A stretch of 64,000 nt of DNA from CAWGGS01 sp046704745 (lineage in GTDB: Bacteria; Desulfobacterota; Desulfobulbia; Desulfobulbales; Desulfocapsaceae). The DNA is taken from positions 1-64,000 of the forward strand of contig JBJKRL010000047.1 in assembly GCA_046704745.1 (NCBI GenBank). The letters run 5' to 3'. How positions within the stretch are numbered: position 1 is the first letter of the stretch; every line of letters begins with the position of its first letter. The translations under genes were made by a program, and so were the position numbers. Under the pieces are notes generated by a model. That model saw only the letters and a program-made list of their open reading frames with translations. It was not told where the DNA came from and did no database searches. Shown in pieces: positions 55,201-63,752 of this stretch.

Positions 55201-55388
55201 ACGGATATGAACTGGCCAAACGTATTTTATCGATCTACCCAAATCTCAGGTGTCTCTTTATGTCCGGCTATACCGCTAACGTTATAGCACATCACGGTGT
55301 GCTTGATGAGGGGGTACACTTCATCGAGAAACCCTTTGCTATGAAGCAACTTACTTCCAAAATCAGAGAGGTATTGGATTTTGTCTGA
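52290..55388 (+). CDS. Hybrid sensor histidine kinase with four PAS domains
   Basis: 1032 residues from the GTG at 52290, which has GGGGTGA just upstream. Domains: N-terminal receiver (about 10-130, Asp in YLDLIMP about 57), PAS about 155-270, PAS about 280-395 (containing KKCYELIHRTK), PAS about 400-515, PAS about 520-640, HisKA with phospho-His about 670 in GGVAHDFNNML, ATPase with NSRDAI, GSGMD and GTGLGLSTVYG (about 776-880), and a C-terminal receiver (about 912-1032, ITDVVMP). Receivers at both ends suggest a phosphorelay. No membrane helices, so a cytoplasmic sensor. An in-frame extension to 52200 is less likely. Confidence 0.92.
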   Translation: MPIHTEEQKKILVVDNNRVMVKLMTTFLEREGHEVVGVEDAFDALDALRSFTPQIIYLDLIMPKIGGDNLCKIFRTIPQLDNCYIAIISATAMEQPIDISRLGADACIAKGPFAKMTHHILETIAESSGHRKIPVKSEVRGIENLISRQITKELLRQNKCLQTILESISQGVLITTDNRVFYANAATLSLLQVTMERLLGSYLDEILDPACWEMLVPFIRFDGAGIPNDTDDTYIKIHDRHVIPKCLTMQGDNNNQIILLTDITDIKQTQRELLQEEERWKTTFDAMADPVSLVMSDGTIERCNQAFAALLGNDIATLQGKKCYELIHRTKTFIKGCPLIRTRKSNVREQMELSLGENIYLITVDPLKSHDGQVSGFIQIMRDITEQKHAAAVSRRFELLVTHNRDIIFFIRYDDLRIMEVNEAAIKAYGYSREQLLSMTVDQLRTPDTLEMVPGQMEKAYKFGILFEAVHCCSDGSTFPVEVSSRGESIDGTRTLISVVRDITERKRAEEALMHSEERLSQIARCVPDLIWTMDFSGRFTYVNSAVERFYGWTVEEFLNLTFHDTVTPQQALKVEAMISEELAKTTALNYDRNWVRTFESEKIRKDGSILLAEVSATLLWSDDGKPTGIIGTTRDITERKREEEEKLQLQGQLLHAQKMETVGRLAGGVAHDFNNMLSVILGHIELALTQCSPSEAIYSDLKTIQDSALRSADLTRQLLAFARKQTVAPKILDLNDIVSSMLKMLKRLIGEDIELAWYPCAGRLLAKIDPSQLDQLLVNLCVNSRDAIAGVGKVTIETGKEVFDKDYCSVHSDFLPGEYVMLAVSDNGSGMDSETCEHLFEPFFSTKETGKGTGLGLSTVYGIVRQNDGFIHVDSEIGRGTTFKIFLPNQAGEQESIHRDGELKQEIYGNETILLVEDEPRILSMIEKMLKPRGYTILPAATPGEAIRLANDHTGEIHLLITDVVMPNINGYELAKRILSIYPNLRCLFMSGYTANVIAHHGVLDEGVHFIEKPFAMKQLTSKIREVLDFV

Positions 55389-55747
55389 AACCGATTGAAA
55401 AAGTATAACTACTAGCAATAGTACTCCATTTAATTCGTGGCCCACCTGTTTTCCTCAGCAGACAATTACCTCTGGAAGTCGTGGAAGTATTGTTTTCCAA
55501 AACAATTAAACCTTTCTCATTTGAACCCATAAAGTTTAAATGCCGGGATATTACTCCGGCCTCCTTGATTTCTTCTTTTGACCGGCTTAGCGTAACCAGA
55601 CAGCAAAGGATCGGGAAAGCAAAAATGGGGAATACGATGGCTAAGATCATTCTGATTGCTGATGACTTCAGGGCTAGGACAGCTTTTCTGGAAGATTGAA
55701 ACAAACATATTCAGATTACTATCTGTTATCTTGATTACGGAAGCACA
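55389..55747. other. Non-coding region after the kinase
   Basis: About 360 bases with only weak ORFs on both strands, none with a family motif. A short plus-strand frame (from 55481) ends before the small paralogues but has no credible ribosome site. Confidence 0.4.
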
Positions 55748-55930
55748 ATGCCAAACGAATTTTCAGTAGAAATTCACAACTATCTCACCCAAAAAATTAC
55801 CGAGGCCCAAAAGGCAATCGCTCATAAAGACGAACAATCCCCCTTTTATCAAGGCCAACTCGACGAGTTGCTGAAAATTCGTAAATATTTGAAGGAAAAC
55901 ATTGACTTGAAAAATTTTACTTACTATTGA
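55748..55930 (+). CDS. Small helical protein, paralogue of next gene (first)
   Basis: 60 residues, charged and helical: YLTQKITEAQKAIAHKDE ... GQLDELLKIRKYLKENID. GGAAG precedes the ATG. It shares an overall plan with the next gene: Tyr-Leu start, Lys/Glu-rich helix, GQ(L/I)-type turn, and YLKEN/FLKEN ending. Unknown function; tandem duplication likely. Confidence 0.62.
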   Translation: MPNEFSVEIHNYLTQKITEAQKAIAHKDEQSPFYQGQLDELLKIRKYLKENIDLKNFTYY

Positions 55931-55943
55931 ATGGGAAGAGGGA

Positions 55944-56138
55944 ATGGTCTACAATTATCTTCTTGACCTGTACGAAATACTTGAACAGCGGAAAAATGAA
56001 CTGGAAAGCGGGAAGGCCCTCTCCGTAGACTCAAGCGAATCCAAAGAGTATTTGAGAGGGCAGATCAACGCTGTAGTTGAATTCACGTCATTTCTCAAAG
56101 AGAATTACCATGAAAAATTACCTCGTCGAATGAGATGA
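55944..56138 (+). CDS. Small helical protein, paralogue of previous gene (second)
   Basis: 64 residues: YLLDLYEILEQRKNELESGK ... YLRGQINAVVEFTSFLKENYHEKLPRR. GGGAAGAGGGA directly precedes the ATG. The basic tail HEKLPRRMR is distinctive. Thirteen bases separate it from the first copy, so both are probably one transcript. Confidence 0.65.
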   Translation: MVYNYLLDLYEILEQRKNELESGKALSVDSSESKEYLRGQINAVVEFTSFLKENYHEKLPRRMR

Positions 56139-56441
56139 GAGATTTGAGAAAAACGAGTAGGTGCCTCCCCCCAACCGTGATTTTTTCTTCCGATTCACAT
56201 TGCTCAAAGAGTCTTTTCCATAATCAGTTGAATTATATTTTACTTATACATTTCTGAGATGAACACTAAATCAAGAGGGATGCCGTTTTTGAAGGGATGG
56301 GTTTTAATTGCTTGCCCGATGAACCTTTCCCATGGTATGTGTCTTGCTCATTGAGGGAAAACCTTATTCTTTTCGTCAGGAGACTGCTGTTTTCTCTCCT
56401 GCCCACTTGTATATACCTAGACGAAGAACACGAATAAAGAT

Positions 56442-57512
56442 ATGAAAGTAGGAATTATTGGTTTGCCACAGACAGGCAAAAAAACATTATTTCAAGTACT
56501 TACCGGTAATGAAATTCATGAGCAGACTGGGTCCGCCAAACCGATACCAGGCACGGCGGAAATATACGATCCAAGGTTTGACCGATTGGTCACGATGTAT
56601 GATCCCAAAAAGGAAGTCAACGCCAGGGTTGATTTGATGCTGCTGCCGAAAATGGAACAGGAAAACATTGCCAAAGGCGATATTTTCAAAGAAATAGCAG
56701 ATGTCGATGCGCTGTGCCATGTTGTTCGCGCTTTTGAGGACGACGCGATCTATCATGCCAAAGGATCTGTAGATCCTATACGGGACGTTGAAATAGTAAA
56801 TGGTGAATTGCTTCTGCATGACCAGATATTTGTTGAAAAAAGAATTGAGCGGCTTGAAATTTCACTTAAAAAGATAAAGGATGACAAACAAGAAAAAGAG
56901 CTCGAATTGCTGCGCAAGATGCAGACCCATCTAGAAGAGGAAAAACCTCTCCGCCTCTTTGAATTCAGTGAAGAGGAAGATCTGTTCATTCGCAGTTACC
57001 CTTTCATCACCAGAAAAGAACTGATAATTGCCTTTAATATCGGGGAAGATCAACTTGACGACACGTCTTTTCTTGAACAGATTACACCTTTGTGTCTCAG
57101 GGATAAAATAGAAACCATGCAAGTCTGTGCCAAAGTGGAATCGGAAATCGTTCTGTTGGATACTGAAGAAGAAAAGCAGGAATTTATGCAGGACCTCGGA
57201 ATTGAGGAACCTGCGCTCGGTGTTTTGGCTGGGCTGTGTCTCAACGCCTTGGGCTTGATATCCTTTTTTACAGTCGGCAAAGATGAGGTCAGACAGTGGC
57301 TGGTACGAAAAGACAGTCCGGCCCCGGTTGCCGCCGGGGCCATCCATTCCGACCTGCAACGGGGGTTCATCCGGGCGGAAGTGATGAAATATCATGAGTT
57401 GATCGAATACGGCAGCGAAGCCGAATTGAAAAAGGCCGGCAAGATGTATCTGCAGGGCAAGGACTATATCGTCATTGATGGTGATATTCTCAATATCCGC
57501 TTTAAGGTGTAA
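56442..57512 (+). CDS. Divergent YchF/Obg-type GTPase-like protein
   Basis: 356 residues with the YchF/OLA1 plan: P-loop GLPQTGKKTLFQVLTG at the N-terminus, a coiled-coil insert (about 130-170, VEKRIERLEISLKKIKDDK), and a C-terminal TGS/DUF933-type domain (FTVGKDEVRQWLVRKDSPAPVAAGAIHSDLQRGF, FIRAEVM). G-motifs differ from true YchF: the G1 is GLPQTGKKT rather than GLPNVGKST, the DIAGLVKGA switch region reads DLMLLPKMEQ, and the NKxD/NMxE motif is AFNIGED. It may bind nucleotides differently or not hydrolyse them. A canonical YchF is expected elsewhere. Confidence 0.85.
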   Translation: MKVGIIGLPQTGKKTLFQVLTGNEIHEQTGSAKPIPGTAEIYDPRFDRLVTMYDPKKEVNARVDLMLLPKMEQENIAKGDIFKEIADVDALCHVVRAFEDDAIYHAKGSVDPIRDVEIVNGELLLHDQIFVEKRIERLEISLKKIKDDKQEKELELLRKMQTHLEEEKPLRLFEFSEEEDLFIRSYPFITRKELIIAFNIGEDQLDDTSFLEQITPLCLRDKIETMQVCAKVESEIVLLDTEEEKQEFMQDLGIEEPALGVLAGLCLNALGLISFFTVGKDEVRQWLVRKDSPAPVAAGAIHSDLQRGFIRAEVMKYHELIEYGSEAELKKAGKMYLQGKDYIVIDGDILNIRFKV

Positions 57513-57558
57513 TAAAAAAGATTCATCCGGATGATCGTGCCTTGTTAACCATGATGAG
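57513..57558. repeat. Palindrome TCATCCGGATGA between convergent genes
   Basis: A 12-bp perfect palindrome about ten bases after the YchF-like stop. It could help end the two convergent transcripts, but there is no T-run. Confidence 0.35.
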
Positions 57559-57726
57559 TCACTCGAATTGAAACTGCGAAAGATAGTTTGCAAGTGCCTG
57601 CCGTTTATCATCTGATAATGGCGGGCAATCATTTTGGTCTTTGACTGCTTCAACAACCCGGGTGGCAAAGACCATGCATGTCGGATCACGGCACTCCCGA
57701 CAATTGGTCTTGGGTAGAAGCTTCAA
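57559..57726 (-). CDS. Mini Fe-S (CxxCxxxxC) protein after the efflux genes
   Basis: A 55-residue reading frame from TTG at 57726: LKLLPKTNCRECRDPTC ... ATRVVEAVKDQNDCPPL. The C-x2-C-x4-C-x16-C pattern with the CMVFA and DCPPL words is the 4Fe-4S binding module found in CdhD-like and similar small Fe-S proteins. It lies in the same frame as the upstream permease, beyond its stop codon. It may be a complete small protein or the remains of a larger one; no better start is present. Confidence 0.62.
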   Translation of the reverse strand: MKLLPKTNCRECRDPTCMVFATRVVEAVKDQNDCPPLSDDKRQALANYLSQFQFE

Positions 57727-57753
57727 TATGCATGACCTGGACGTGAAGCACAG

Positions 57754-58953
57754 TCATTCAGAACGCAATGCCTCCAATGGATCAAGCCGGGCGGCCTGAC
57801 GGGCAGGCAGTATGCCGGCAAGGATTCCGATGGTCATGGAGAGGAGTTCGGCTAAAGCCACAAAGGTCCACGGAGTATGGACCGGCAACAGGGGGACGAA
57901 GGCGTGGATCAATAAGCCCAGAAGGATACCAAGTAAAAGGCCTGCTGTTCCACCCAAGGCTGCCAGTACCGTGCCTTCGAGAAGGAACAATGTAAGAATA
58001 TAATGCCTGGTTGCACCCAGAGCCCGGAGTAAACCGATTTCACTGGTTCTTTCACGCACCGCAATGGTCATGATTGTGAAGATGCCGACACTGCCCACGA
58101 GAAGTGAGATTCCTCCCAGAGCTCCGACCGCAACCGTCAACATGCCAAGTACGTCGCCTAAAACATCGAGCATCTGCTGTTGCGTGGTTATGGTGAAATC
58201 TTCCTGCCCGTGCCGATTGACAAGAACTCTTTTGATGGCGGCAACCATCTCCTTTGCCGTATATCCTTCTCGATAAAGGATATCGATTTCCATCAAACCA
58301 TCACGGTTAAAAAGATCCAGTGCTCTCATTGCAGGTATATAGACCGTATCGTCCATATCAAAGCCGAGAATCTGCCCTTTAGGTTCCATAACTCCAATCA
58401 CCCGGCAAGGAATATTGCCAACCAGGACCCTTTTGCCTAATGGATCGGAATTCGGGAAAAGTTCTTGGCGTACTTTGTGACCGAGAACAACAAAGGCGCG
58501 TGCTGTTCGTGGATCATCCAGCGGGAGGAAGCGGCCGCTCGAAACCTGCATATGAAAAGCCTTATCCATTTCCGGCCCGACTCCATAAATAGTGATGCGC
58601 CTAGTCCGATCACCCGCTTTTACTTCGGCATTGCCCTGGGTCATTGGAACTGCTGCTTCAACCTGAGGGATATGTCTGAGTGCTGCACAATCGTCTAATG
58701 TGAGAAGCCTTTCCGAGCCGAGAATGCCAAGAGATGTGCCCATGGTTGTGACCTTCCCCGGGTTGATGGCGATCAGGTTGGTTCCGAACTGGGTGAACTC
58801 GGCCAATACGAAACGCTGAAGTCCTTCGCCCATAGAGGTCAGAAGGATGACCATCCCGATTCCGACGGCAATCCCCAAGCCTGTGAGAAAGGACTGCATC
58901 CGTTTGGAACGAATTGAGGTGCTGATAAATTGAACCTGGTCAAGTAATTCCAT
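57754..58953 (-). CDS. MacB-like ABC permease (second)
   Basis: 399 residues: N-terminal membrane helix (SKRMQSFLTGLGIAVGIGMVILLTSMG), a large periplasmic MacB-PCD domain (FGTNLIAINPG, VFVVLGHKVRQELF-type segment) and three C-terminal membrane helices with ERTSEIGLLRALGATRHYIL. The ATG at 58953 is used; a longer frame overlaps the first permease. It probably forms a heterodimer with the first permease for macrolide- or siderophore-type export. Confidence 0.9.
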   Translation of the reverse strand: MELLDQVQFISTSIRSKRMQSFLTGLGIAVGIGMVILLTSMGEGLQRFVLAEFTQFGTNLIAINPGKVTTMGTSLGILGSERLLTLDDCAALRHIPQVEAAVPMTQGNAEVKAGDRTRRITIYGVGPEMDKAFHMQVSSGRFLPLDDPRTARAFVVLGHKVRQELFPNSDPLGKRVLVGNIPCRVIGVMEPKGQILGFDMDDTVYIPAMRALDLFNRDGLMEIDILYREGYTAKEMVAAIKRVLVNRHGQEDFTITTQQQMLDVLGDVLGMLTVAVGALGGISLLVGSVGIFTIMTIAVRERTSEIGLLRALGATRHYILTLFLLEGTVLAALGGTAGLLLGILLGLLIHAFVPLLPVHTPWTFVALAELLSMTIGILAGILPARQAARLDPLEALRSE

Positions 58954-58966
58954 AAAGCAGTCGTTC

Positions 58967-60175
58967 CTAATGTTTTGCCAAGGCCTGGATAGGATCAAGT
59001 CTTGCCGCACGGCGTGCCGGCAGAAGAGAAAAAACAAAGCCGGTGCACAACGCAGTGCCCATGGATGCCGCAACCGCCCACAGCGGCGGCCTGGTCTGGA
59101 GGGTAGGATAAAATTGTACAGTGATCCAGGAGCCGGTAAAGCCGAGGAGCATACCCAGGAGTCCACCGATTACAGAGAGCAGAAGGGCTTCGCTGACCAA
59201 AAGAGTCATTATCTGCGTATTACCGGCACCAAGGGCTTTACATAAGCCGATTTCGGCAGTACGTTGGGCAACCGACATCAACATGACGTTCATAATCAGG
59301 ATTCCAGCGACAAAAAGGCTGATGGCGGCGATGCCGCCCACCGTTACTGTCAGGACCTTGAAGATTTTATTAAAGGTCTTTAAGACGGAATCCTGGGTGA
59401 TGATGGTAACGTCGTCCTCTCCGTAGTGAAGCTTTTTAATGGTTCTGGTAATGTAATTTTTTAACCGAATGAGTGATTGTTGATCTTTTGCTTCGATAAG
59501 TATCCGAAACAACCCTTCCTTGTTGAACAACATCTGGGAAAATGCCACTGGTACGATAATTAATTCCTGGGTATCGAAACCAAGAGAACGCCCTTGGGAA
59601 CCGAGAATGCCGATGACCCGGCATCGAAACCCTCCAAGCCGGATAAGTTCCCCCAGGGCTGGCTCCTGACCAAAAAGCTCCCGATACACCTTGTCGCCGA
59701 TTACGCAAACGGGGCGGGCAATATCCGGATCTTCTTCGGGGAGAAAGGAGCCCTGATCAAGCTTGAGATGGTAGACATCGAGAAATGAACTGGTGGAGCC
59801 GAGAACCGGAACCTCGCGTTCTTTCCCTTTCCTTACGGCATTTGATTCACCGATAACAAGAGGAGAGATCCGACGGACCATATCCCCTTTCTGCAGGACC
59901 TTCATGTCGCTCAAGGTAAGCTCCCTTGGTGTTTCACCTACCAGGGTCGCAGGGGTGTTGGAAGCGGTTTCCGTACGTCCTGGAATGATGATAACCAGGT
60001 TTGTTCCCAAAGATGAGAATTGATCGACAATATACAGTCTGGCGCCATTGCCGATGCCGGTAAGCAGGACAACGGCGGCAACACCTATGCTCATGGCCAG
60101 CAACATCAGGGATGTGCGAACCTTGTTGCTGCCAAGGCTGGTTATGGAGAAAGCTAAGGTGTCGATAAAACGCAT
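58967..60175 (-). CDS. MacB-like ABC permease (first)
   Basis: 402 residues with the same architecture: NKVRTSLMLLAMSIGVAAVVLLTGIG, LGTNLVIIIPGR, and the C-terminal QRTAEIGLCKALGAGNTQI. Thirteen bases separate it from the second permease. Two different permeases beside one ATPase suggest a heterodimeric exporter. Confidence 0.9.
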   Translation of the reverse strand: MRFIDTLAFSITSLGSNKVRTSLMLLAMSIGVAAVVLLTGIGNGARLYIVDQFSSLGTNLVIIIPGRTETASNTPATLVGETPRELTLSDMKVLQKGDMVRRISPLVIGESNAVRKGKEREVPVLGSTSSFLDVYHLKLDQGSFLPEEDPDIARPVCVIGDKVYRELFGQEPALGELIRLGGFRCRVIGILGSQGRSLGFDTQELIIVPVAFSQMLFNKEGLFRILIEAKDQQSLIRLKNYITRTIKKLHYGEDDVTIITQDSVLKTFNKIFKVLTVTVGGIAAISLFVAGILIMNVMLMSVAQRTAEIGLCKALGAGNTQIMTLLVSEALLLSVIGGLLGMLLGFTGSWITVQFYPTLQTRPPLWAVAASMGTALCTGFVFSLLPARRAARLDPIQALAKH

Positions 60176-60180
60176 GGTTT

Positions 60181-60858
60181 TCAGTCTTGTTGAGAATCGG
60201 AAATAATCCTGCCGTCAACCACATGGATGCATCTTTTGGCCCGTTCGCCAATTTCCGGGTCATGGGTGACCACAATAAGCGTCTGGCCTTTTTGGTTGAG
60301 CCCTTCCATGAGATCGATGATTTCAGCACCAGCAGAGCGGTCCAGATTTCCTGTAGGTTCATCGGCCAGAAGGACAGCCGGTTGATTGATAACCGCCCTG
60401 GCGATTGCCACACGTTGGCGTTGACCGCCCGAGAGTTCATCCGGCCGATGATGACGGCGGTTGGTGAGACCGAAGTCATCAATTAAACGGGAGCTTATAA
60501 GGGTTCGTTGTTTTCTCCCCACGCCTGCCAGCACCAGCGGCAATTCAATATTCTGGAGGGCTGTGAGTCGGGGGATTAAATGAAAAAACTGGAAGATGAA
60601 TCCGATCTTTAGACTGCGGATCTCAGCAAGCTGTCTGTCTTCGAGGCTGGTGACGTCGCGGCCTTCCAGCAGATAGGTCCCGCTGTTCGGGGTGTCGAGA
60701 AGACCGATGATATTTAGAAGGGTGGACTTGCCCGAACCGGAAGGACCCATGATCGAGAGATATTCACCGGGTTGAATGGCAAGAGATACATGGTCCATGG
60801 CCCGTACTTCCTGGCCACCGACAGAAAAGATCCTGCTGACATCCTGCAATTCAATCAT
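60181..60858 (-). CDS. MacB/LolD-type ABC ATPase
   Basis: 225 residues: Walker A GPSGSGKST, Q-loop FIFQFFHLIPRLTALQNIELPL, signature LSGGQRQRVAIARA and Walker B VLLADEPTGNLD, with the switch His in VTHDPEIGE. The GPSGSGKST and ADEPTGNLD forms are typical of the MacB/LolD group. It overlaps the adaptor gene by four bases (ATGA). Confidence 0.94.
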   Translation of the reverse strand: MIELQDVSRIFSVGGQEVRAMDHVSLAIQPGEYLSIMGPSGSGKSTLLNIIGLLDTPNSGTYLLEGRDVTSLEDRQLAEIRSLKIGFIFQFFHLIPRLTALQNIELPLVLAGVGRKQRTLISSRLIDDFGLTNRRHHRPDELSGGQRQRVAIARAVINQPAVLLADEPTGNLDRSAGAEIIDLMEGLNQKGQTLIVVTHDPEIGERAKRCIHVVDGRIISDSQQD

Positions 60859-62018
60859 TTTTTATCAGTTTCCTGGGTGGTTTTGTCGACGACTGCCTTG
60901 ACGCCGTTTGCCAGACCTTCGCGGTCCACCGTGGTGACGACCATTTCACCATCTTTTAACCCTTCAAGAACTTGGGTATAGCGCCAATTGCTCAGCCCCG
61001 TTTTTATCTTGCGGCGTTCAATATGATTGTCATCAGTATGAAAGATAAAGACATACCCGCCTTCCATCACCGACTCGGTCGGAATTCTCATAACATCTTT
61101 TCGCGAGTCAATAACGATTTCCACATCGGCACTGTAACCGACTAAGAGATTGGCCTCTTTCACGGGATTGGCAAAATCAACTTCGATTTCAACTGTCCGT
61201 GCCTGCTTGGCCAGTTCAAGAACATATGGAGATATACTGCGCACCTTTCCTTGAAAAATCTGTTTAGGAAAGGCATCGAGAGTGATACGGGTTTCCATTC
61301 CGGGTTTTATCTGAGAAGCATCGATCTCATCAATGGGGGCTGAAACGTACAAGGAATCCATGTTAATCAAATCAACGGCGGGTAGAGTAGGGATGCCAGG
61401 CGGAGAAGGGGTCGCATACTCGCCGACCTCTCCGTTGACTTCAGCTACGATCCCATCAAAGGGGGCGGTTAAGGTTGTTTTATCAAGCATGGCCTGTGCA
61501 GCTTCGACCCTTGCCTGGCTGACCTCTTTCTGGGCATCGGCAGCCTGGCAGGCGGCTCTTTTGGCCCTGGCCTCGGCCACTGTATCTTCATACAATGATT
61601 CAGAGGTAGAACCATGCCGCCGAAGTTCGGTCTGCCTTCTGGCCTGACGCTCTGCATTGTCAGCCAAAAGGCAAGTTTGCCGGGCCGTGGCTTCTGCGAC
61701 GTCCAATTGAGCATTGGCCAGCTGGACATCGGCCTTTAGATCGTCGTTCCATAAGGTCAGCAAGATATCTCCTTTTTTGACCATATCACCCTTGCGAACG
61801 TTCAAGGTCGCAATCTGTCCGCCGATGGTCGGGGCCAGTTTTGCACGATGCCTGGCTTTAACCGATCCAGCCCTGGTGTTGGAGACTGTATATTCCACCA
61901 GTCCGGTGGCAACTTTTTGTACGACAACGGCAATCGGTTTTTTCCGGGTAAGATATTTGACACCCACGGCAAGACAGATGAGCAGGAGAATGCCTATAAT
62001 GGTATATGTGCGTTTCAC
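60855..62018 (-). CDS. MacA-like periplasmic adaptor
   Basis: 387 residues: an N-terminal membrane anchor (about 5-24), lipoyl-like domain (GGQIATLNVRKGDMVKKGDILLTL), a long coiled hairpin (about 95-175 rich in Ala, Arg and Glu), TAPFDGIVAEVNGEVGEYA, and a C-terminal beta-barrel/membrane-proximal domain. It is the first gene of the adaptor-ATPase-permease-permease transcript. An outer-membrane TolC partner is not in the window. Confidence 0.92.
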   Translation of the reverse strand: MKRTYTIIGILLLICLAVGVKYLTRKKPIAVVVQKVATGLVEYTVSNTRAGSVKARHRAKLAPTIGGQIATLNVRKGDMVKKGDILLTLWNDDLKADVQLANAQLDVAEATARQTCLLADNAERQARRQTELRRHGSTSESLYEDTVAEARAKRAACQAADAQKEVSQARVEAAQAMLDKTTLTAPFDGIVAEVNGEVGEYATPSPPGIPTLPAVDLINMDSLYVSAPIDEIDASQIKPGMETRITLDAFPKQIFQGKVRSISPYVLELAKQARTVEIEVDFANPVKEANLLVGYSADVEIVIDSRKDVMRIPTESVMEGGYVFIFHTDDNHIERRKIKTGLSNWRYTQVLEGLKDGEMVVTTVDREGLANGVKAVVDKTTQETDKK

Positions 62019-62159
62019 GGGAATAGGTCGAAAAGTTGCAACTAAATGGATGCCTGAACGTCGAACAGATATCTCATTTAGTTATTTATTAAAGTTACAC
62101 TCAATGTAATCGACAGGAAAAATATTCTACCTTGAATTCTTTACTTTTTATAGCACTAT

Positions 62160-63731
62160 CTAAATTTCTGCACGCATTATCCTGGTTGTTCCGCTTTTCC
62201 TCATTCCATCCCTGCGATTGGCAAGATAGCGTTCATTAAGTATCTTTGGCCCGAAATCCTCAACCTTTGTAAAGCCGAATGTCCTTAGTTTCTCCTGTAA
62301 CAAGCCAGGATCAAAGGATGATTTCCATGGTTCACCCTGGTCGCTGACTCGTTTTGCGATTATCTCAAACCCCTTCAACTCCCTTGCGGACAGATGCTCC
62401 TTGTCGACGCAATAGTCAAAGATTACTATACTTTTTCTGGCACAAGAGGAAACGAAATGCAAGGTATCGAAAATGGAAGGTTTTTCGAGATACATGGTTA
62501 CCCCCAGCCAGGAAAAACAGGCGGGGGAGTCGGCATTAAATCCTGCCTCGTCAAGGCATTGACCAAGAGATGTTGTCTCAAAATCCATGGGTACAAAGCA
62601 TAGGGAAGGAGGGGGGAGCATTCCAGCTGATTGAAGGCATCTTCGTTTCCATTTTTGGGTATCCGGCAGGTCGACTTCATATATTTTCACGCCATTGAGA
62701 TGGCCGAACCTGAAGGCAGAGGTATCCAATCCGGCACCAAGAATAACATATTGTCGGATTCCTGCAGTATACGATTTTTGCCATTCATCTTCAGCAAATC
62801 TTGATCGGAGAACCACCGAGGTTCGAAGTGCTTTCATGATAGGATCGTTGAATTGAAAAAGGTCGTTCGGCAGAGGACCGCCCAATATTTTTTGAGCAAA
62901 TGCATCATCGAAAATCAACGGTTGATCAAGGAGCTGATGGGCTGCTCGGAGCTGAGCCACTCTGTAAGCGGTGGGTTTTGGGGGACAGATAGATGCTGTT
63001 TTTGACATATCCGAATCAGTTTTGTTTTGCAGAACACAACCCTCGTTTACCTGTTTCATATAGGCCCCCATTGAAAGAGTAATACCCGTGAGCATTTGAA
63101 CCTTTGGTTCCTCACTGTGCAGACTTTTTAATTTTGTGGCCAGGATTGGATTGTTTCCGGTTGTTTTGGTCAGAAGTTCTTTCCACCGTTTTCCGCAATC
63201 TCTGGCCCTGACATCGGTAACCGGTACATTTCGGTCCATGAGATTTTGCACTTCTGTTATTAATTGTCGCCATTTCTGATCGAGATTGTCGGCAAGCTTA
63301 TTTTTTTGCAGAATCTCAATTTCCTTCTTTGAGAATCTTTTACTATAAATGGACATCACTTCGAGTATCGCCAGCCAATCCGGGAGGTTGGTGGAGATGC
63401 CCCTTTGAATCTGCTCGTTCAGGCGCAAGAGGCGATCTCTTAATCCTTGAGCCTCTTCAATTCGATGGGTGAGGAGTGCTATCTGTCTGTCGATTACATC
63501 CGGCAAGGATGCCTGGGGAGTACTGAGAAAATCTCTGATCTCTTCGAGGGAACAACCGAATTGTTTCAATGCCTGTATTCGCTGTAGTCGTATGACATCA
63601 TCCCGGCTATACCACCTGAAACCGTTTTCAGAACGATGGGAAGGGGACAACAGGCCGATATGGTCGTAATGATGCAAGGTCCGGACAGTAAGCCCTGTTT
63701 TTTTTGCCAGATAGCCGATTTTGATATGCAT
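62160..63731 (-). CDS. MerR regulator fused to a class I methyltransferase
   Basis: 523 residues. Residues 1-75 are a MerR winged-helix DNA-binding domain (IGYLAKKTGLTVRTLHHYDHIGLL), then a dimerisation coil and a TipAS-like region (about 110-240). From about 245 to the end is a leucine-carboxyl-methyltransferase-type domain (TIGR00027-like): RQYVILGAGLDTSAFRFGH, KIYEVDLPDTQKWK, and FSWLGVTMYLEKPSI. AGGAGG lies eight bases before the ATG. Self-control is suggested by the operator just upstream. A small molecule sensed and then methylated is an attractive guess. Confidence 0.88.
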   Translation of the reverse strand: MHIKIGYLAKKTGLTVRTLHHYDHIGLLSPSHRSENGFRWYSRDDVIRLQRIQALKQFGCSLEEIRDFLSTPQASLPDVIDRQIALLTHRIEEAQGLRDRLLRLNEQIQRGISTNLPDWLAILEVMSIYSKRFSKKEIEILQKNKLADNLDQKWRQLITEVQNLMDRNVPVTDVRARDCGKRWKELLTKTTGNNPILATKLKSLHSEEPKVQMLTGITLSMGAYMKQVNEGCVLQNKTDSDMSKTASICPPKPTAYRVAQLRAAHQLLDQPLIFDDAFAQKILGGPLPNDLFQFNDPIMKALRTSVVLRSRFAEDEWQKSYTAGIRQYVILGAGLDTSAFRFGHLNGVKIYEVDLPDTQKWKRRCLQSAGMLPPPSLCFVPMDFETTSLGQCLDEAGFNADSPACFSWLGVTMYLEKPSIFDTLHFVSSCARKSIVIFDYCVDKEHLSARELKGFEIIAKRVSDQGEPWKSSFDPGLLQEKLRTFGFTKVEDFGPKILNERYLANRRDGMRKSGTTRIMRAEI

Positions 63732-63752
63732 TGGCTTTCCTCCTTATTTCTT

